Assembly: GCF_021462225.1 (NCBI RefSeq) | Contig: NC_061805.1 | Location: 1,120,001-1,184,000 of the forward strand | Direction: 5' to 3' | DNA from: Girardinichthys multiradiatus | Lineage: Eukaryota > Chordata > Actinopteri > Cyprinodontiformes > Goodeidae | Length of the DNA stretch: 64,000 nucleotides | Part shown: in pieces, positions 11,394 to 22,639 of the stretch | Layout: each line of letters opens with the position of its first letter | Numbering within the stretch: the first letter of the stretch is position 1 | The notes under the pieces: generated by a model | Told to the model about the DNA's origin: nothing | Database searches by the model: none | The model's input: the letters and a program-made list of their open reading frames with translations, nothing else | Made by a program: the position numbers and the translations under genes

Positions 11394-12330
11394 AGTGTGT
11401 GTTGTTAAACTGGTCTTATTACTCTAGGAACTCCAAACCTAGGGATTAGCTTTTTTTTTTTTGCCATTGTATCACTGTTTCAGACGTTTCATTTCTGCAT
11501 GGGATCGCTTCAACCCATTTTGTGAATCTGTCAGCAATTACTAATATGTATCTAAAACCTTTCTGCTCCCATGTCAGTGAAGTCAATGGGGATTTTTTGG
11601 AGGGTGCTGGCCGCACTGGAAGATGTCCTATGGGGCACTTGAATGTCTTTTTGGGGTTATGTCCAAAACAGGTCTGACAATCTTCAATGTAGTTTGTCAC
11701 TAGTTCTGTCATGAAAGAGTGGCTCCAGTTTGTTTCCATGTTGGCTTGAGTTATTTTCCTTCCTGCATGAGCTGGACCATGAGCCTGTTTCAGCAACAAG
11801 TAGCAGAGTATTGCAGGTGCTACCAGTCTGCTATCACATAATCTCCAAAATCCATTGTTTTGTGTAGCTTCTTTCTTAGCACACATGTTCTGTTCATAGA
11901 CATGAGCTGGTTTTTGAATGTCCCTGATGTCATCTTCAATAAGAGTGGGTAGAACTTTGGAAGTGAATGTCATCTGTTTAGGTGTATAACCTGCAGTTTG
12001 TTTAGCTGCCTAGTCAGCTGCATGATTTTCTTCATCAACCCATGAGTTCAGTTTCTGATTTCCTTTGCATTTTACCACTGCCACAGCTGCATGTAGTAGA
12101 ATGGCTTTGACTAGTTCCTCTAATTGTCTTTGTGTTTCACTCATTTAATAGCAGTGGGTAAGAAGTTCCTTTTTACCCACTGAGGTGCATCAACCTGGAG
12201 TGCTTTATGAGAGTAAGCACTGTCAGTGTAAACATTCACTCTCTTTCCTTCTGCATGCCTCCGTGCTTCTGTGAGGACCACTACTTCACTGGTTGTTTTG
12301 CTGGAAACTAAAGAACTAAGCTGTTGCCAG
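11394..12330 (-). pseudogene. retrovirus-like pol fragment: RNase H and integrase N-terminal half (old copy)
   Basis: On the minus strand the order is RNase H then integrase, as in retroviral pol. At about 12216-12245 a VYTDSAY motif marks the RNase H. The frame 11446-11973 carries the integrase zinc module (His residues near AHGPAHAG, cysteines in CQTC) and the start of the catalytic core, YILVIADRFTKWVEAIP with its first Asp. After 11450 a poly-T/A run breaks the frame, an RFGVP-like block follows, and the Tc1 insertion begins. The sequence type resembles fish endogenous gamma/epsilon-like retroviruses. Reverse transcriptase, gag and env are not seen here, so the copy is dead. Confidence 0.75.
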
Positions 12331-12560
12331 TTTCGCTGCCATACCCGGAAGTCTCAGTCAGCAAGTATCGCACAGTTTACAATTCCTTGTTTTTCTTACT
12401 TGTTGCTTTATTTTTGGGCTTTGTTAATTAAGCTTGTTTTGCTTTCTCTTTAGTTCATTAGTAATAGGCAAACATTTGTGGATTAATGTTGAATATACAG
12501 TAAGTCTATATTCGACTATAAGCTTTGGTACTATTATACCATTTTATTCTGTTAATAAAC
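12331..12560. other. unassigned gap between retroviral pol and AT-rich repeat
   Basis: A short T-rich stretch with no recognisable coding content. It may be the ragged edge of the retroviral copy or of the adjoining repeat. Confidence 0.4.
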
Positions 12561-13560
12561 ATTTATCATAAAATGACAAGAAATCTGCAATTTGTTACTC
12601 TTTGTGAAAATTAAGAATTAATTTTCAGATGAGTACACGTTTTATTAATAAGCTATAGGAATTATTTGATTTCTTTAAACCACTGAGACTGGTTGGTTTC
12701 TGGACATTAAGTCATTTAAAGGAGCTGTTGTGATTATTAATCTGAGAATATTATTTAATATTAATATTTTAATATTTTATCAAATAATATTTCGGTCTGT
12801 TAAGGCTTGTCTTGTGAATACCAGCCCAGTAAGGCGATGGTATTAGGACAAAATAGAAAGGTGTGAGATGAGCTCTGACATTATTGAACAGCATAAACTC
12901 TGCACATATATGGAATAAATTCACACAATTTCTTAAAATACAAGAATTTATTAACAAAAATAAGTCAACTCAAAGTCAAACATATTTCAAACAAACTCTT
13001 TACTTTGCTAAAACAATCCAACTAAACTACCAAGCAGAATTAAAGAATAATGAAGATTAATGGGCTATGTACAATATAAACAAGTTGATTAAAGATGATT
13101 AGGAATCATGACCAAAAAGAGTGATGCAACATTACCATGCAATGTTTATGTTTGAGAACCAAGGATTATCTTGAAGAATCTGGAAATTAAGTTAAATTAG
13201 TCTTGGAACTAACTTAGAAAATAATCAGCAAATGTTTAGACAACCATTCACAATGCAAGGTCAGATTAAATATTCTTTTAATAAAATAATGTTTTAAATA
13301 ATGATCTGCTGAATAAAACCAACCTTCTAGATGACTAATTCTCAACAGTGTTTAATTAGATGCATTTATTTATTAAAATAATATTTAAAGAAATATTATT
13401 AAGGGAATATTTTGGAAAGAGCCAAATCTTCCTGGAGAAATGGGTCTTAATGGTGTTTACTTAGTTATCAGATTTTGTGAAATAATGTTTAGAGACTATT
13501 ATTCACTAGCTTGAAACTAACAACCTTTCTGTTAAATATTCTTTAGCACCAGAATCAAAC
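12560..13560 (-). repeat. AT-rich dispersed repeat, copy A (inverted relative to copy B)
   Basis: Reverse-complemented, this segment aligns with 16060-16640. Shared blocks include TTGAAATATGTTTGACTTTG, TTAATAAATTCTTGTATTTT, TGTACATAGCCCATTA and TGTGCAGAGTTTATGCTGTT. The similarity is broken by indels. The TTAATAAATTC block contains a poly(A)-signal sequence in both copies, which fits an LTR or a LINE 3' end, but I recognise no family and see no coding frame. Confidence 0.6.
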
Positions 13561-14609
13561 ACATACCTTTAAAATACCAGGGTAAATAAAAGGGTTAAAA
13601 TGCATAAGCGCGGACGGCACATTATGATCAATGTTCTGTTTAAAATCACCCTTTAAATAAAGTTTGTCTTAACTTTAAAAACATACAAAGAACACAAACT
13701 GAACACGTGTGCTGCAGATAGTCTGCTAGCACCAAGATAGCTGAGTTCAACACAAACAAAACCAAACTTCATAAAATGAAAAACGTTTAGATCATTTCAA
13801 TCTAAATCTTTCTATTATTGTTCTGCCCAAAACACTTAACCTCTTGAACTGTGGTGAGGAATGTTGTCCAAGCGAAGATGAAGTTTGAAGAAGGTATCCA
13901 CAGTGAACAATGGTTAGCTACAACTAACCTCCAGCTGTGGATGAAAAACGGCTCGTTGTGTCCGCCAACCACACTGCAAGTTACCATGGTGATGGGGTCT
14001 CTGCTGTCTTCCTTCCAGACTGGGAGACGCTCCACTCGGCTTCGTAGAGACCGCTTCTCTGTAGGGACCTTCTCTGGGACAGTTTGCATTTGCAGGCCTC
14101 AGAGAGAAAGTAAGCAACTCTTACACCTTAATTTCCCCGTTCATGAATGAAAATACCAGATACACAGACAGTATTTCATTCGTACTTATCTTTGTATATG
14201 ATCGATGATTGTATGACATCCTTGGATCCAGTTGAAGAGTTTATGTCTGTTTGCCAGCAAAAAGACATCAGCGCGCTTGTCTCTCCTATCCGGTCCCTTT
14301 CGAAGGCCGTGTGGAAGAGAATGGATGTAGCAACAGCTGTGCTTTTATTTGGGCCGTGGCGTCACTGTAAGTCCGCAGTTATCCCATTTCGTGGCTGTGC
14401 CGGAAGAAGGTTAATGCACTTTATTTTGAAAAGTTCCAGAAGAGTTCGTACCGGAGTTTAATGTTGAAATCCATGGCTGGGTCCCAACAGAGCTATAGAC
14501 AGCTGTTACTCTTTAGACTGAAGTCATCTATTCAAGAATTTTCTTTGTATATTAAAATGGTTTAATGCTGTTTAAACTCTGGAAAATGTTTATTTTTTTG
14601 AGAATTTGT
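13561..14609. other. no recognised gene
   Basis: Two opposite-strand frames of about 95-100 codons overlap at 13802-14150 and a third frame lies at 14147-14461. None shows a domain or convincing codon pattern. G+C rises at 13850-14110 and again near 14270-14420 against the AT-rich neighbourhood, so an unrecognised exon or repeat is possible. Confidence 0.35.
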
Positions 14610-14990
14610 CATTGTCGTCTTCTCCCACTTCATCCAGAACCAGGTTGCGGGGGCAGTAGACTCAGCAGAGACGCCCAGACGTCCCTCTCCCCAGACACCT
14701 CCTCCAGCTCCTCCGGGGGGAGCCCAAGGCGTTGTATCCGGGATCTTGTTCTTTCGGTCATGACCCAAAGTTTATGGCCATAGGTGAGGGTAGGAATGTA
14801 GACCGACCGGTAAATCGAGAGCTTTGCTCTTCGGCTCAGCTCTCTCTTCACCACAACGGACCGGCACAGCGCCCCCATTACTGTGGCAGCCGCACCGATC
14901 CATCTGTCGATCTCCCGCTCCATTCTTCCCTCACTTGGGAACAAGACCCCGAGATACTTAAACTCCTCCACTTGTTTTGGATTGTATCCA
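14610..14990 (-). mobile_element. Rex3 retrotransposon fragment with internal deletion
   Basis: The minus strand reads VEEFKYLGVLFPSEGRMERE, then KLSIYRSVY and LTYGHKLWVMTERTRSRIQ. It then jumps directly to RLGLPPEELEEVSGERDVWA and the LLSLLPPQPGSG end. The block between SRIQ and the RLGLPPEE end, which is present in the 8.6 kb copy, is missing, and the frame is kept across the junction. The 3' tail at about 14612-14640 has decayed. The 5' edge touches the Tc1 fragment that follows on the opposite strand. Confidence 0.85.
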
Positions 14991-14994
14991 AAAA

Positions 14995-15624
14995 ACACAA
15001 AACCATGGCTGCCCAAATCACGGCAGTATTAAATGTGCACCTCAACTCTCCTGTTTCCACCAGAACTGTCCATCAGGAGCTCCACAGGGTCAATATAATC
15101 GGCCGGGCTGCTATAGCCAAACCTTTGGTCACTCATGCCAATGCCAAACGTTGGTTTCAATGGTGCAAGGAGCACAAATCTTGGGCTGTGGACAATGTGA
15201 AACATGTATTGTTCTCTGATGAGTCCACCTTTACTGTTTTCCCCACATCTGGGAGAGTTACGGTGTGGAGAAGCCCCAAAGAAGCGTACCACCCAGACTG
15301 TTGCATGTCCAGAGTGAAGCATGGGGGTGGATCAGTGATGGTTTGGGCTGCCATATCATGGCATTCCCTTGGCCCAATACTTGTGCTAGATGGGCGCGTC
15401 ACTGCCAAGGACTACCGAACCATTCTTGAGGACCATGTGCGTCCAATGGTTCAAACATTGTATCCTGAAGGCGGTGCCGTGTATCAGGATGACAATGCAC
15501 CAATACACACAGCAAGACTGGTGAAAGATTGGTTTGATGAACATGAAAGTGAAGTTGAACATCTCCCATGGCCAGCACAGTCACCAGATCTAAATATTAT
15601 TGAGCCACTTTGGGGTGTTTTGGA
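14995..15624 (+). pseudogene. Tc1-like transposase, DD36E type, truncated at both ends
   Basis: One open plus-strand frame carries all three catalytic residues: FSDES (Asp codon 15218-15220), QDDNAPIHTA (Asp codon 15491-15493) and LNIIEPLW (Glu codon 15602-15604). Exactly 36 residues lie between the second Asp and the Glu, the spacing of the DD36E (Incomer) group and different from the DD34E copy at 9.8 kb. The N-terminal half of the DNA-binding region is missing: similarity begins near AAQITAVLN next to Rex3 sequence. The C-terminus is replaced after LWGVL by a different dispersed repeat, so the open frame running to 15706 is a chimera. No inverted repeats were found. Confidence 0.85.
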
Positions 15625-16056
15625 TGTTCCCCTCCAGGAAGGTGCCACAGCTAAACACAGAGCCAGGTCAGATGTAGCTTCTAGAGAACATAGAGTTAAA
15701 GGCTGAAATAACAGCAAATAATGGAAAATTGGAGAGTAGTATGAGAATGTAGCAGAGAGAGTGAAAGTGGTCGTAATGTCCTCCAGCAGTCAAAGTCTAC
15801 AGCAGCATAACGATCTGCCTCCCATTCTACTTCTAGAGACTCTAGGAACCACCAGTAAACCTGCAGTCTGAGAACAAAGTGCCCTGTTAGGAACATATGG
15901 ACCAATCAGATCTCTGATGTATGATGGAGCTAGATCATTAAGGGCTTTATATGTGAGGAGGAGAATTTTAAATTCTATTCTGGATTTAACAGGGAGCCAA
16001 TGAAGGGAAGCTAAAATAGGAGAAATATGATCTCTCTTTTTAATTTAGTCCCGTTG
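15625..16056 (+). repeat. teleost dispersed repeat (class not determined)
   Basis: Blocks such as GATCTGCCTCCCATTCTACT, AACAGGGAGCCAATGAAGGG and GGAGAAATATGATCTCTCTT belong to a repeat that I recall as very common in teleost genomes. A related piece in the same orientation lies at 44735-44900. It has no coding frame of its own, and I cannot assign it to a transposon class. Confidence 0.55.
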
Positions 16057-16059
16057 TTG

Positions 16060-16640
16060 TCAAGTAAAAACATTAAAATCGATTGTCCAAAAGATTATTG
16101 ATTTCTGATCCAACAAATAACATTTCCTAAAATATTATTTCCCTGGGATAAGGATGGCAAATTAAACAAAGTTAAGGATCAATTATCCAAAAAGGCTGAT
16201 TTCTAATTTAGCAATAATTCTTTAAAATATAATTTTATTAAAATAATGTTTTATCTACTCTGATTTTCCATTGTGACTGGTTGTTGGAAGACATACCAAT
16301 TAATTTGCTTAATTAGTTCTAAAACTAATTTGACTTCATTTCCAAGTCCTTAAGGTTAACCTTGGTTCGTAAATATAGTTCCACATTGAACTGTGGTATC
16401 ATTGCACCATTTTCATTGGTTCCCTTGTTCCTTTGTTGTACATAGTTCATTAGTTTTCTTTATTCCTTCAGTTTGCTTGGTTGTTTAGTTAAATTGTTCT
16501 AGCCTAGTAAATAGATTGTTATTTGAAATATGTTTAACTTTGTGTTGAATTGTTTTCCATTAATAAATTCTTATATTTTGGAGAGAAGTTATGTTGAATT
16601 TAATCCATATGTGTGCAGAGTTTGCCGTTCAATAATGCCA
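16060..16640 (+). repeat. AT-rich dispersed repeat, copy B (inverted relative to copy A)
   Basis: Homologous to the reverse complement of 12560-13560. It contains TTGAAATATGTTTAACTTTG, TTAATAAATTCTTATATTTT and TGTGCAGAGTTTGCCGTTCA in the same order as copy A. No coding frame was found. Confidence 0.6.
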
Positions 16641-16850
16641 GGGTTAAAATCACTATCCCAAACAGACGAGTAGGCAAACAGCCTCTTGGTTCCGACCAAG
16701 AGGAAAAATCACATGACTGTAACCCAACAGAAACATGTTTTTTCAGAGACCAAACTGCAGAGGAACTGAGGACTGCAGTCCAATCATCCTGGGCTGGAAT
16801 ACCTGTTCACAGGTGGCAGAAGTTAGTCGACTCCATTTAGCACAGATGTG
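16641..16850 (+). pseudogene. Tc1-like transposase C-terminal scrap
   Basis: A frame ending at a TAG codon at 16838-16840 reads DQTAEELRTAVQSSWAGIP followed by VHRWQKLVDSI. This is the C-terminal helix region of Tc1-like transposases, after the catalytic Glu. Only about 50 residues survive and there is no catalytic part. Confidence 0.55.
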
Positions 16851-18056
16851 CAGCAGAGACAATCTTTTTGCAACTAAAAATGTGTTCAGGGATTCACAGG
16901 AAAATTAAAAGCATTTTAGAGTTCACAGTAATTATGGACATTGCCATTTTTTTTAAATAATTTCTTGAACTTTCGTCATGTTTTATCTTTGGAATAGAAT
17001 GTGCTGTTTCCCGTTGGTTGTATTCAAGCAGTTCTTATCATTTTTATCTTTACTCACCTTATAAACACACTGCTATTTTAAACCTAGTTGTACCTCTTTG
17101 TGAAGTGTCCGGTCCCTCGGGTGGCATTGCAAACCTGCAATTGATCCACAAACAAAGTTGATACCAGATTATACCTGCTGCAGTCTACATGGAGCAACAC
17201 AAATAAGCACATTCACAGAATGTATTGACCTGTAACTTTAGCTCTCCTACTATTGCTTGGTTTGGATCCAGGAGCATTAGGCAAATATGAACCAAATAAA
17301 CAGTTTTGTTTTTTTTCCATTATCATACATTTATACTCAATGAAATAATACATTTTATATAAAAGCGCCTTTCACTGAATTAAACGGTACTGTTAAAAAC
17401 AGCTAACATTATGGTGCACAGAGATATGTTTTTCTCTTACCCAGATCTTATGTGCTGCTCTAAGCTAAAATCATGACCTGACAGACGTGTGCTGCAAACC
17501 AACGTGGAAACGAATCTGCCTGCAAGTCTCGTTGTGTGCAGCAGATGGCGCCAGACTGTCATCATAAAACACACACTCAACGCCGCTTTTATTATGATCA
17601 GCAGCGGTTTCCCCTGGATCCCGGTGTTTTGATCCAACGCTGTGAAATGAGCAAAACTTAAGTCCGAACAGCGTCAGTGAGCGTTTGGATCCTGGGTGTT
17701 GTGCTTTCCAGCCGGAGGACAGAGATAGACCTGCAGCGATGCTGTCCAATGTTCTGGAACATGCCAGCCTGCTGCAGCTGCTGTATTTATACCACTGACA
17801 TTTTACAACCGCTACACTGGGAATTTTATCAGGTTTAAAAAACGAACATTGATACCAAATGGTCAATGGAATTCAATGATTTTAAAACAGAAACAAATTT
17901 ATTATTTGAAGTATTGTTACATTGTATCATGCTTTATAAAGCAGGTGAACTCTGCAAACAGAGCAACATGTAGCTCTGGAACAACGAATACTATTATTAA
18001 AACGTTGTTCCTAAATATTGTTTAGACTGTACAGTCTGGTTTGAAAAAAATGACTA
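16851..18056. other. no recognised gene
   Basis: AT-rich to about 17400, then a more GC-rich segment (17440-17800). A 131-codon minus-strand frame at 17471-17866 shows no recognisable domain. The GC-rich part could hold a promoter for the small gene candidate that follows. Confidence 0.35.
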
Positions 18057-18092
18057 ATTGGTTGCAGTGGGCGGCTCCCAACGTCTCCACTC

Positions 18093-18739
18093 ATGGCTCC
18101 CACAAAGCAGCGCAGAGGAAATGTAAAGAGGACCACCCAGCAGCTCTGTGGAAGTGTGGTGTTTCTGCAGTTCCTGCAGCTGAGAGGGACTGCGGGGAAT
18201 ACTGGGAAGCCGTTTAAACATGATGATGATGCTGCTGCTGTCAGGTAGGAATCAGCCTGTAGTGAAGTACATCTTACATCATGTTTATATTCATTAAAAC
18301 TCATTAATGAGCATTAATGAAATAAAATATGAGATATTATCGGTGTGATTTGTCCGGCTTTAATTGAGCATGTAAAAACTAATCATTTTAATATTTTGGA
18401 TGTCCGTTTTCTTCTACTTTAATTTGATTATATAAGTTAAAAAAATTATTATATTAGGTGAAAAATTAAAAGATTAGACAGCAGAGCAACAATCATGAAA
18501 TGAAACCTTAGTTAAAATATTCTATTAACATATTTAAGGAAGTGATTTTTCAGTATTTGTTTGTAAAGTTGTCAACATTTTCTGTGTCGTTTTTCAACCT
18601 TGTTTTTTCCACAGAGGTTACTTATGACAGTCTAGAACAAGTATTTTTTTGTTTTTTCACTTCATTTCTTCGCTTTGCTTGCAAAGCACTTTTTCTCAAA
18701 CTGTTTCCCAGATTACCGGAGGAGACCTGCATGTTGTAG
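18093..18739 (+). CDS. candidate small two-exon gene, function unknown
   Basis: An ATG at 18093-18095 opens a 152-nt frame beginning MAPTKQRRG, basic at its start and ending in a KHDDDAAAV segment. It stops at a good splice donor, CAG/GTAGGA, at 18244/18245. Joining to an acceptor with a clear pyrimidine tract (TTTCCCAG, ending at 18711) keeps the frame and ends with LPEETCML and a TAG at 18737-18739. The product would be about 59 residues. A poly(A) signal follows 30 nt later. A nearer acceptor ending at about 18614 would instead give an early stop. I recognise no family, and the base before the ATG is not optimal. It lies head-to-head in 3' direction with the minus-strand microRNA unit. It could equally be a non-coding RNA or chance. 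Confidence 0.25.
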
Positions 18740-18768
18740 TCTTCTGGTAAATGTAGTCCAATTTAATG

Positions 18769-18774
18769 AATAAA
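18769..18774 (+). promoter_or_regulatory. poly(A) signal AATAAA after the small gene candidate
   Basis: AATAAA in the sequence TTAATGAATAAACTTTGC, about 30 nt past the predicted stop codon. Confidence 0.3.
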
Positions 18775-18780
18775 CTTTGC

Positions 18781-20580
18781 CTTTTTAATATCCAGAACTG
18801 TTTGTTAATCAGTTCATAAAGGAAGCTGTATCCACAAGATGAATACACGGATCATCCTTTCTGTTCTCTTAACTCCAGAACACAGTAACTCCTGGGAAGG
18901 CTTGTCATGGGGAACTATATCTCGGTCTTTGCACTTCCACTTTGTCAAATATGCTGTCTAATATAGATTTTTTTTTTCCTACTTCTTTATGCATGTGTTT
19001 CCCACATGCATGATAAACAGAAGTCTGGTTAGATTCAGTCAGAAATTCTCCATATTTTTTCCTTGCAAGCAGCCACTTTTTTTCTTATAATCATTTAAAG
19101 TGACCTTAAATCTAAGCTTCTAAGCAGGTCATCTAAATGCTGTTCAGACAAAGTTTTGGACAGTGACTGCTTTCACTCAGATTTTCTGTATAGTCCATGC
19201 ACCGGGTCACCGGCCAGAGTCCATAGTTGGTTTGTTAGGCTTGTAAAGGTTTTTTTGGGGGTTTTGTTTTAACTTCAGGCAGAGCACTGCTTTGAAACAC
19301 TAGGGGCGAATCAGAGCTTTTTGGCTACATTGTGTTGGCATTTACTGATTTTTTTTTTTTTTTTTTGCACCTTCTGAAAGACATCACTTTAACATACTGT
19401 CCATCTTCTGGAGAAGTTTTCTGGACCTGGCACTTCTTATGTCCACTGCTTGTCTGCCTGCTTCGATTTTTTTTAAACACACAGTATCCACACAGTACAG
19501 TATGCTGTCATAAGTGCAAGGCCTGGTGAAAAAAGCAGCAACTGAAAGGAAAATTCCCAACATTATCTTCATGTCTTTTTAAAAGGCCTAATACATATTC
19601 AGTTCTATCCAGTCCGAATCAATATTATATTTCAATGATCAGATTCTGTTGACCATAGAATGTAAATTATGAATCAAAAGTTGTCTATTTAAGAAAACAA
19701 ACTGGTTGTATTGAAACTTGACATATCTATTTTACAAAGTTTAGCTGCTTGGAAGGAGTATCTAATGAAGTTAGTGCTCTAAAACTGTTCAGTTTGCATC
19801 AGTTTGAGTTATAGTCATCTCTTTCTCACATGAATCTTTCACTAGATATCTGCAGATTTCTTCTAAATCATTTCAGCACATACGTTTCAGTTACTTAATT
19901 TGAATGTGGAAAACTCTGTCACTCCTTTTCTATTGAAATTCTGTAGCATTTAAATTCATTTATAGAACTCTGATAACCCATGACTGTGAATAAGACATGG
20001 TAAAACCCGGTTTAGGAGACACCAACGCATGAAATGATACAGCAGAATTCGGAATTTTTTTTTTTGGTACTTACATCTCAAAATGTGAGTACAGCACAGA
20101 TCGCATTGTTTGTAGCAGAAAAACACATTAGATGAAGTAAAATAAGAACCAGACTTGTACTGAAGCAGGAACTTAATGACAGCATCAAAGCTGCTTCCTC
20201 CACGGGAGCTAAATTAGAGTTTAGGTTTGTAGACTGACTTAACCAGTCTGAAATATTCTGTGCTCTTCAAATGTTTAGGTGGATTACTTTCGGCTTGGTA
20301 ACAATAAACACCTGTTAGTTACAAGTACCCCAGCATGTGTTCACTTTAAAAGTGTGAGGTTTCACACAAAACCTGCTGTCTTCTAACATTTTTCACAGAT
20401 CTGGATGTGAGTACCTGGAGAAACTAAACAGCTGATACGCTGACGTGTTGTTTTTTATGTAAACCCCACCTGCTGCCTCAGTAAGGGAAAAGTTCATGTT
20501 CAAATAGTTTAATGAAAACCTCTAGCACATGTACCACTTTACAGATCAGAACACAAGACAAACCCGACTGCTTTGTTTAA
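18781..20580. other. no recognised gene
   Basis: Intergenic sequence with T-rich runs (for example at 19350-19366). No coding or RNA signal was recognised. Confidence 0.45.
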
Positions 20581-20587
20581 GGTACAT

Positions 20588-20593
20588 TTTATT
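20588..20593 (-). promoter_or_regulatory. poly(A) signal candidate for the primary microRNA transcript
   Basis: AATAAA on the minus strand, about 120 nt downstream of the miR-130b hairpin. It could end the shared primary transcript of the cluster. Confidence 0.35.
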
Positions 20594-20709
20594 AAAAGAA
20601 CAGTCTTATGACAGAAGACCAGGTGGTGAGCAGCAGTGTTCACTGACGTGCTGGAAGGCCTGGCTCAGTATCCGGTGCAAGGCGGAAGCAAGACAAGTGG
20701 AGGAGGATG

Positions 20710-20793
20710 GTCCCGCTGATTGATGCCCTTTCATTATTGCACTGCTTGCTGCAGCTCCCACAGTAGTGCAACAGGGAAAGAGTGTCAAGCACT
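20710..20793 (-). ncRNA. mir130b: miR-130b precursor hairpin
   Basis: The minus strand folds as a long stem. The 5p arm (20762-20783) reads ACTCTTTCCCTGTTGCAC and the 3p arm (20723-20744) starts CAGTGCAATAATGAAAGG, with the AGTGCAA seed of the miR-130/301 family. The 3p sequence agrees with the fish form of miR-130b over its length as I know it, and the arms pair well across a loop of about 17 nt. miR-130b guides Argonaute to mRNA 3' UTRs. It is the last hairpin of the minus-strand cluster, and a poly(A) signal follows it. Confidence 0.95.
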
Positions 20794-20799
20794 GAGCAT

Positions 20800-22550
20800 C
20801 CTGTGGCTCTGTCCTGGGTGATGCGATGAAACCTGAAGGGTCACCTTACCTCTTCTGACCGGCTGACTTCAGCAGTGCTGTCTCTGCTGAATTTTTTAAT
20901 TTGTAAGAATTTGGTCAGAGCTAAAGGAGAGGTTTTATATAAGCAGCTATTTTCATTGCATGCATTTTTGAATAATCAACCAGCACTGGCAGTTAGAACA
21001 GACCAGAGGAGAGCAGTGTAAAGTGGAATTATAGGCTCAGTGAGGCTAAAGTTAGATTTTTCAGTATAACTAAATTGGTCCTGTTACAACCTGGCTGGCT
21101 CATCTGGGTAATATGGTGAAACACATAACCTGCCCCAGAGGTTTTACATGAAGTTTGTCGACTAGAACACTCTTGATTCAATCAGCAATGCTCATCCAGT
21201 CAATATTCTGGAAGAGGAGAATAGATTCAGCTCAAGATTGGTGAAATCAAACAAAACCACAATGTTACAGAAACATTTGTTATCCTGCTTCCTAGACAAT
21301 TTTTTCATGGCTACTATTTCAGATCAGAAAATTGTTCAGCACCTGAACACTGATTTTTCCATTAAAAAATTGAGAATCCAAAGGATCTAATGTTTAACAC
21401 ACCAGCTGTTCCAGCCTCTTAGCATGTCAACTGTACTTTCAAAAAGCGTTACCTTAAGAACCGTAATTGTTGGAGCTCGTTTATTTTCCAAAATATAACT
21501 TTCATAATTGCCAACTTTCTTTCTTGTAACAATAGATATATGTAGGAGAGGCCAAGAGCGCAAAGACACAAGTACGAGAAGGAGATCATGGAGCAACTCT
21601 GCTCCTAACCACCGGAGAACTCTTTGATCACTGCAGCAGCTTCTCTGGCATCTAAGTAAATAAACTTTAAAACAGCAGGAACGGTGTGAAGATACATATT
21701 GGCGATGTTGAAAGCGCAACTTTTTGAAACTTTGATATAGCTCGGCCCATGCCCACTCTCTAGTGGTCACTCTTTAGAACCATCAGCTGTATTGTGTAAC
21801 AGTCCAAGTGTGGTGCATTCAGACCATTACTGACAGAAAACACTAAAACTAAGAAAGTCAACCATGAACCCCTTTCATTTGTTTTCTATATTAGACTAGT
21901 AGACTAAAAAAAAAAAAAAAAACACATGACAGGTATCCCACATCCCACTAAACAGATCAGGAGTTTTCTATTCAATCTCAAACTCCATTACAACTGAAAG
22001 GTAAGCCTTGTTTAAAAATAAAGATTTAAAATCTGATGTCTTTTTAACAGAGGTCATTTAACTGAACTGTTCATCTCTAAATCATTCCCTTCTCAACCTC
22101 TGAAACAACAAAAACCAAACCAAAATTCTTTGAGATGTTACATTTTTTGCATTTGCATAAAACATTTTTATTCATGTTGTGGCTTATTTCTAATGAAAGT
22201 AATACTTTTTCATATTAAGCATTTGTTTGGATGATAAGCTTCCTTTGAGACTGATGGTGTTTCCAGGCGCTCTGAGACAGAGATGCAGTTCAGGGTCCGG
22301 ATTTAGTGACAAAACAGAAGCACATTACAATTTACTTCACCTCCCAGCAGGCAAAATATAATCTAAGAGACCTTCATTAATAATAGTAGCAGGACTTGAC
22401 TGTAAAGTGTCAACATGGTACAGCTGGTATCACACTGCACATTAAAGCTGAGTGAGAGCTGCATTCTGCAACAAGGGAAAGCTCAACACGATGAAATGAG
22501 ACAGGCAGGTCCATCAGCGTGGAGGCAAACCACAGGAGGAAGACCATCCC
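20800..22550. other. spacer between miR-130b and miR-454
   Basis: No coding exon was recognised. A poly-A run lies at about 21906-21922. A 127-codon minus-strand frame at 21387-21770 has no recognisable domain. The stretch is probably transcribed as part of the primary microRNA. Confidence 0.4.
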
Positions 22551-22554
22551 TCAG

Positions 22555-22634
22555 AGTCAAGACCCTATAAGCAATATTGCACTACTCTGTTAGTGCTAGT
22601 GAAAGCAGAGGCAATACTGATAGGGTCTTGTCTG
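22555..22634 (-). ncRNA. mir454: miR-454 precursor hairpin
   Basis: On the minus strand the 5p arm (22605-22626) reads ACCCTATCAGTATTGCCTCT and the 3p arm (22562-22584) begins TAGTGCAATATTGCTTATAG, the known miR-454 3p sequence with seed AGTGCAA. The outer stem continues with CAAGACCCTAT pairing to ATAGGGTCTTG. miR-454 shares its seed with miR-130/301 and commonly clusters with them. It lies 1.8 kb upstream of miR-130b in the direction of transcription. Confidence 0.95.
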
Positions 22635-22639
22635 CAAGG

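Noticed and set aside
14732..15706. 324-codon plus-strand frame taken as one protein
   Set aside because: A chimera: antisense Rex3 at the start, Tc1 in the middle, another repeat at the end.
18011..18304. 97-codon minus-strand frame opposite the small gene candidate
   Set aside because: No suitable donor follows the possible starts. The plus-strand reading has the better splice signals.
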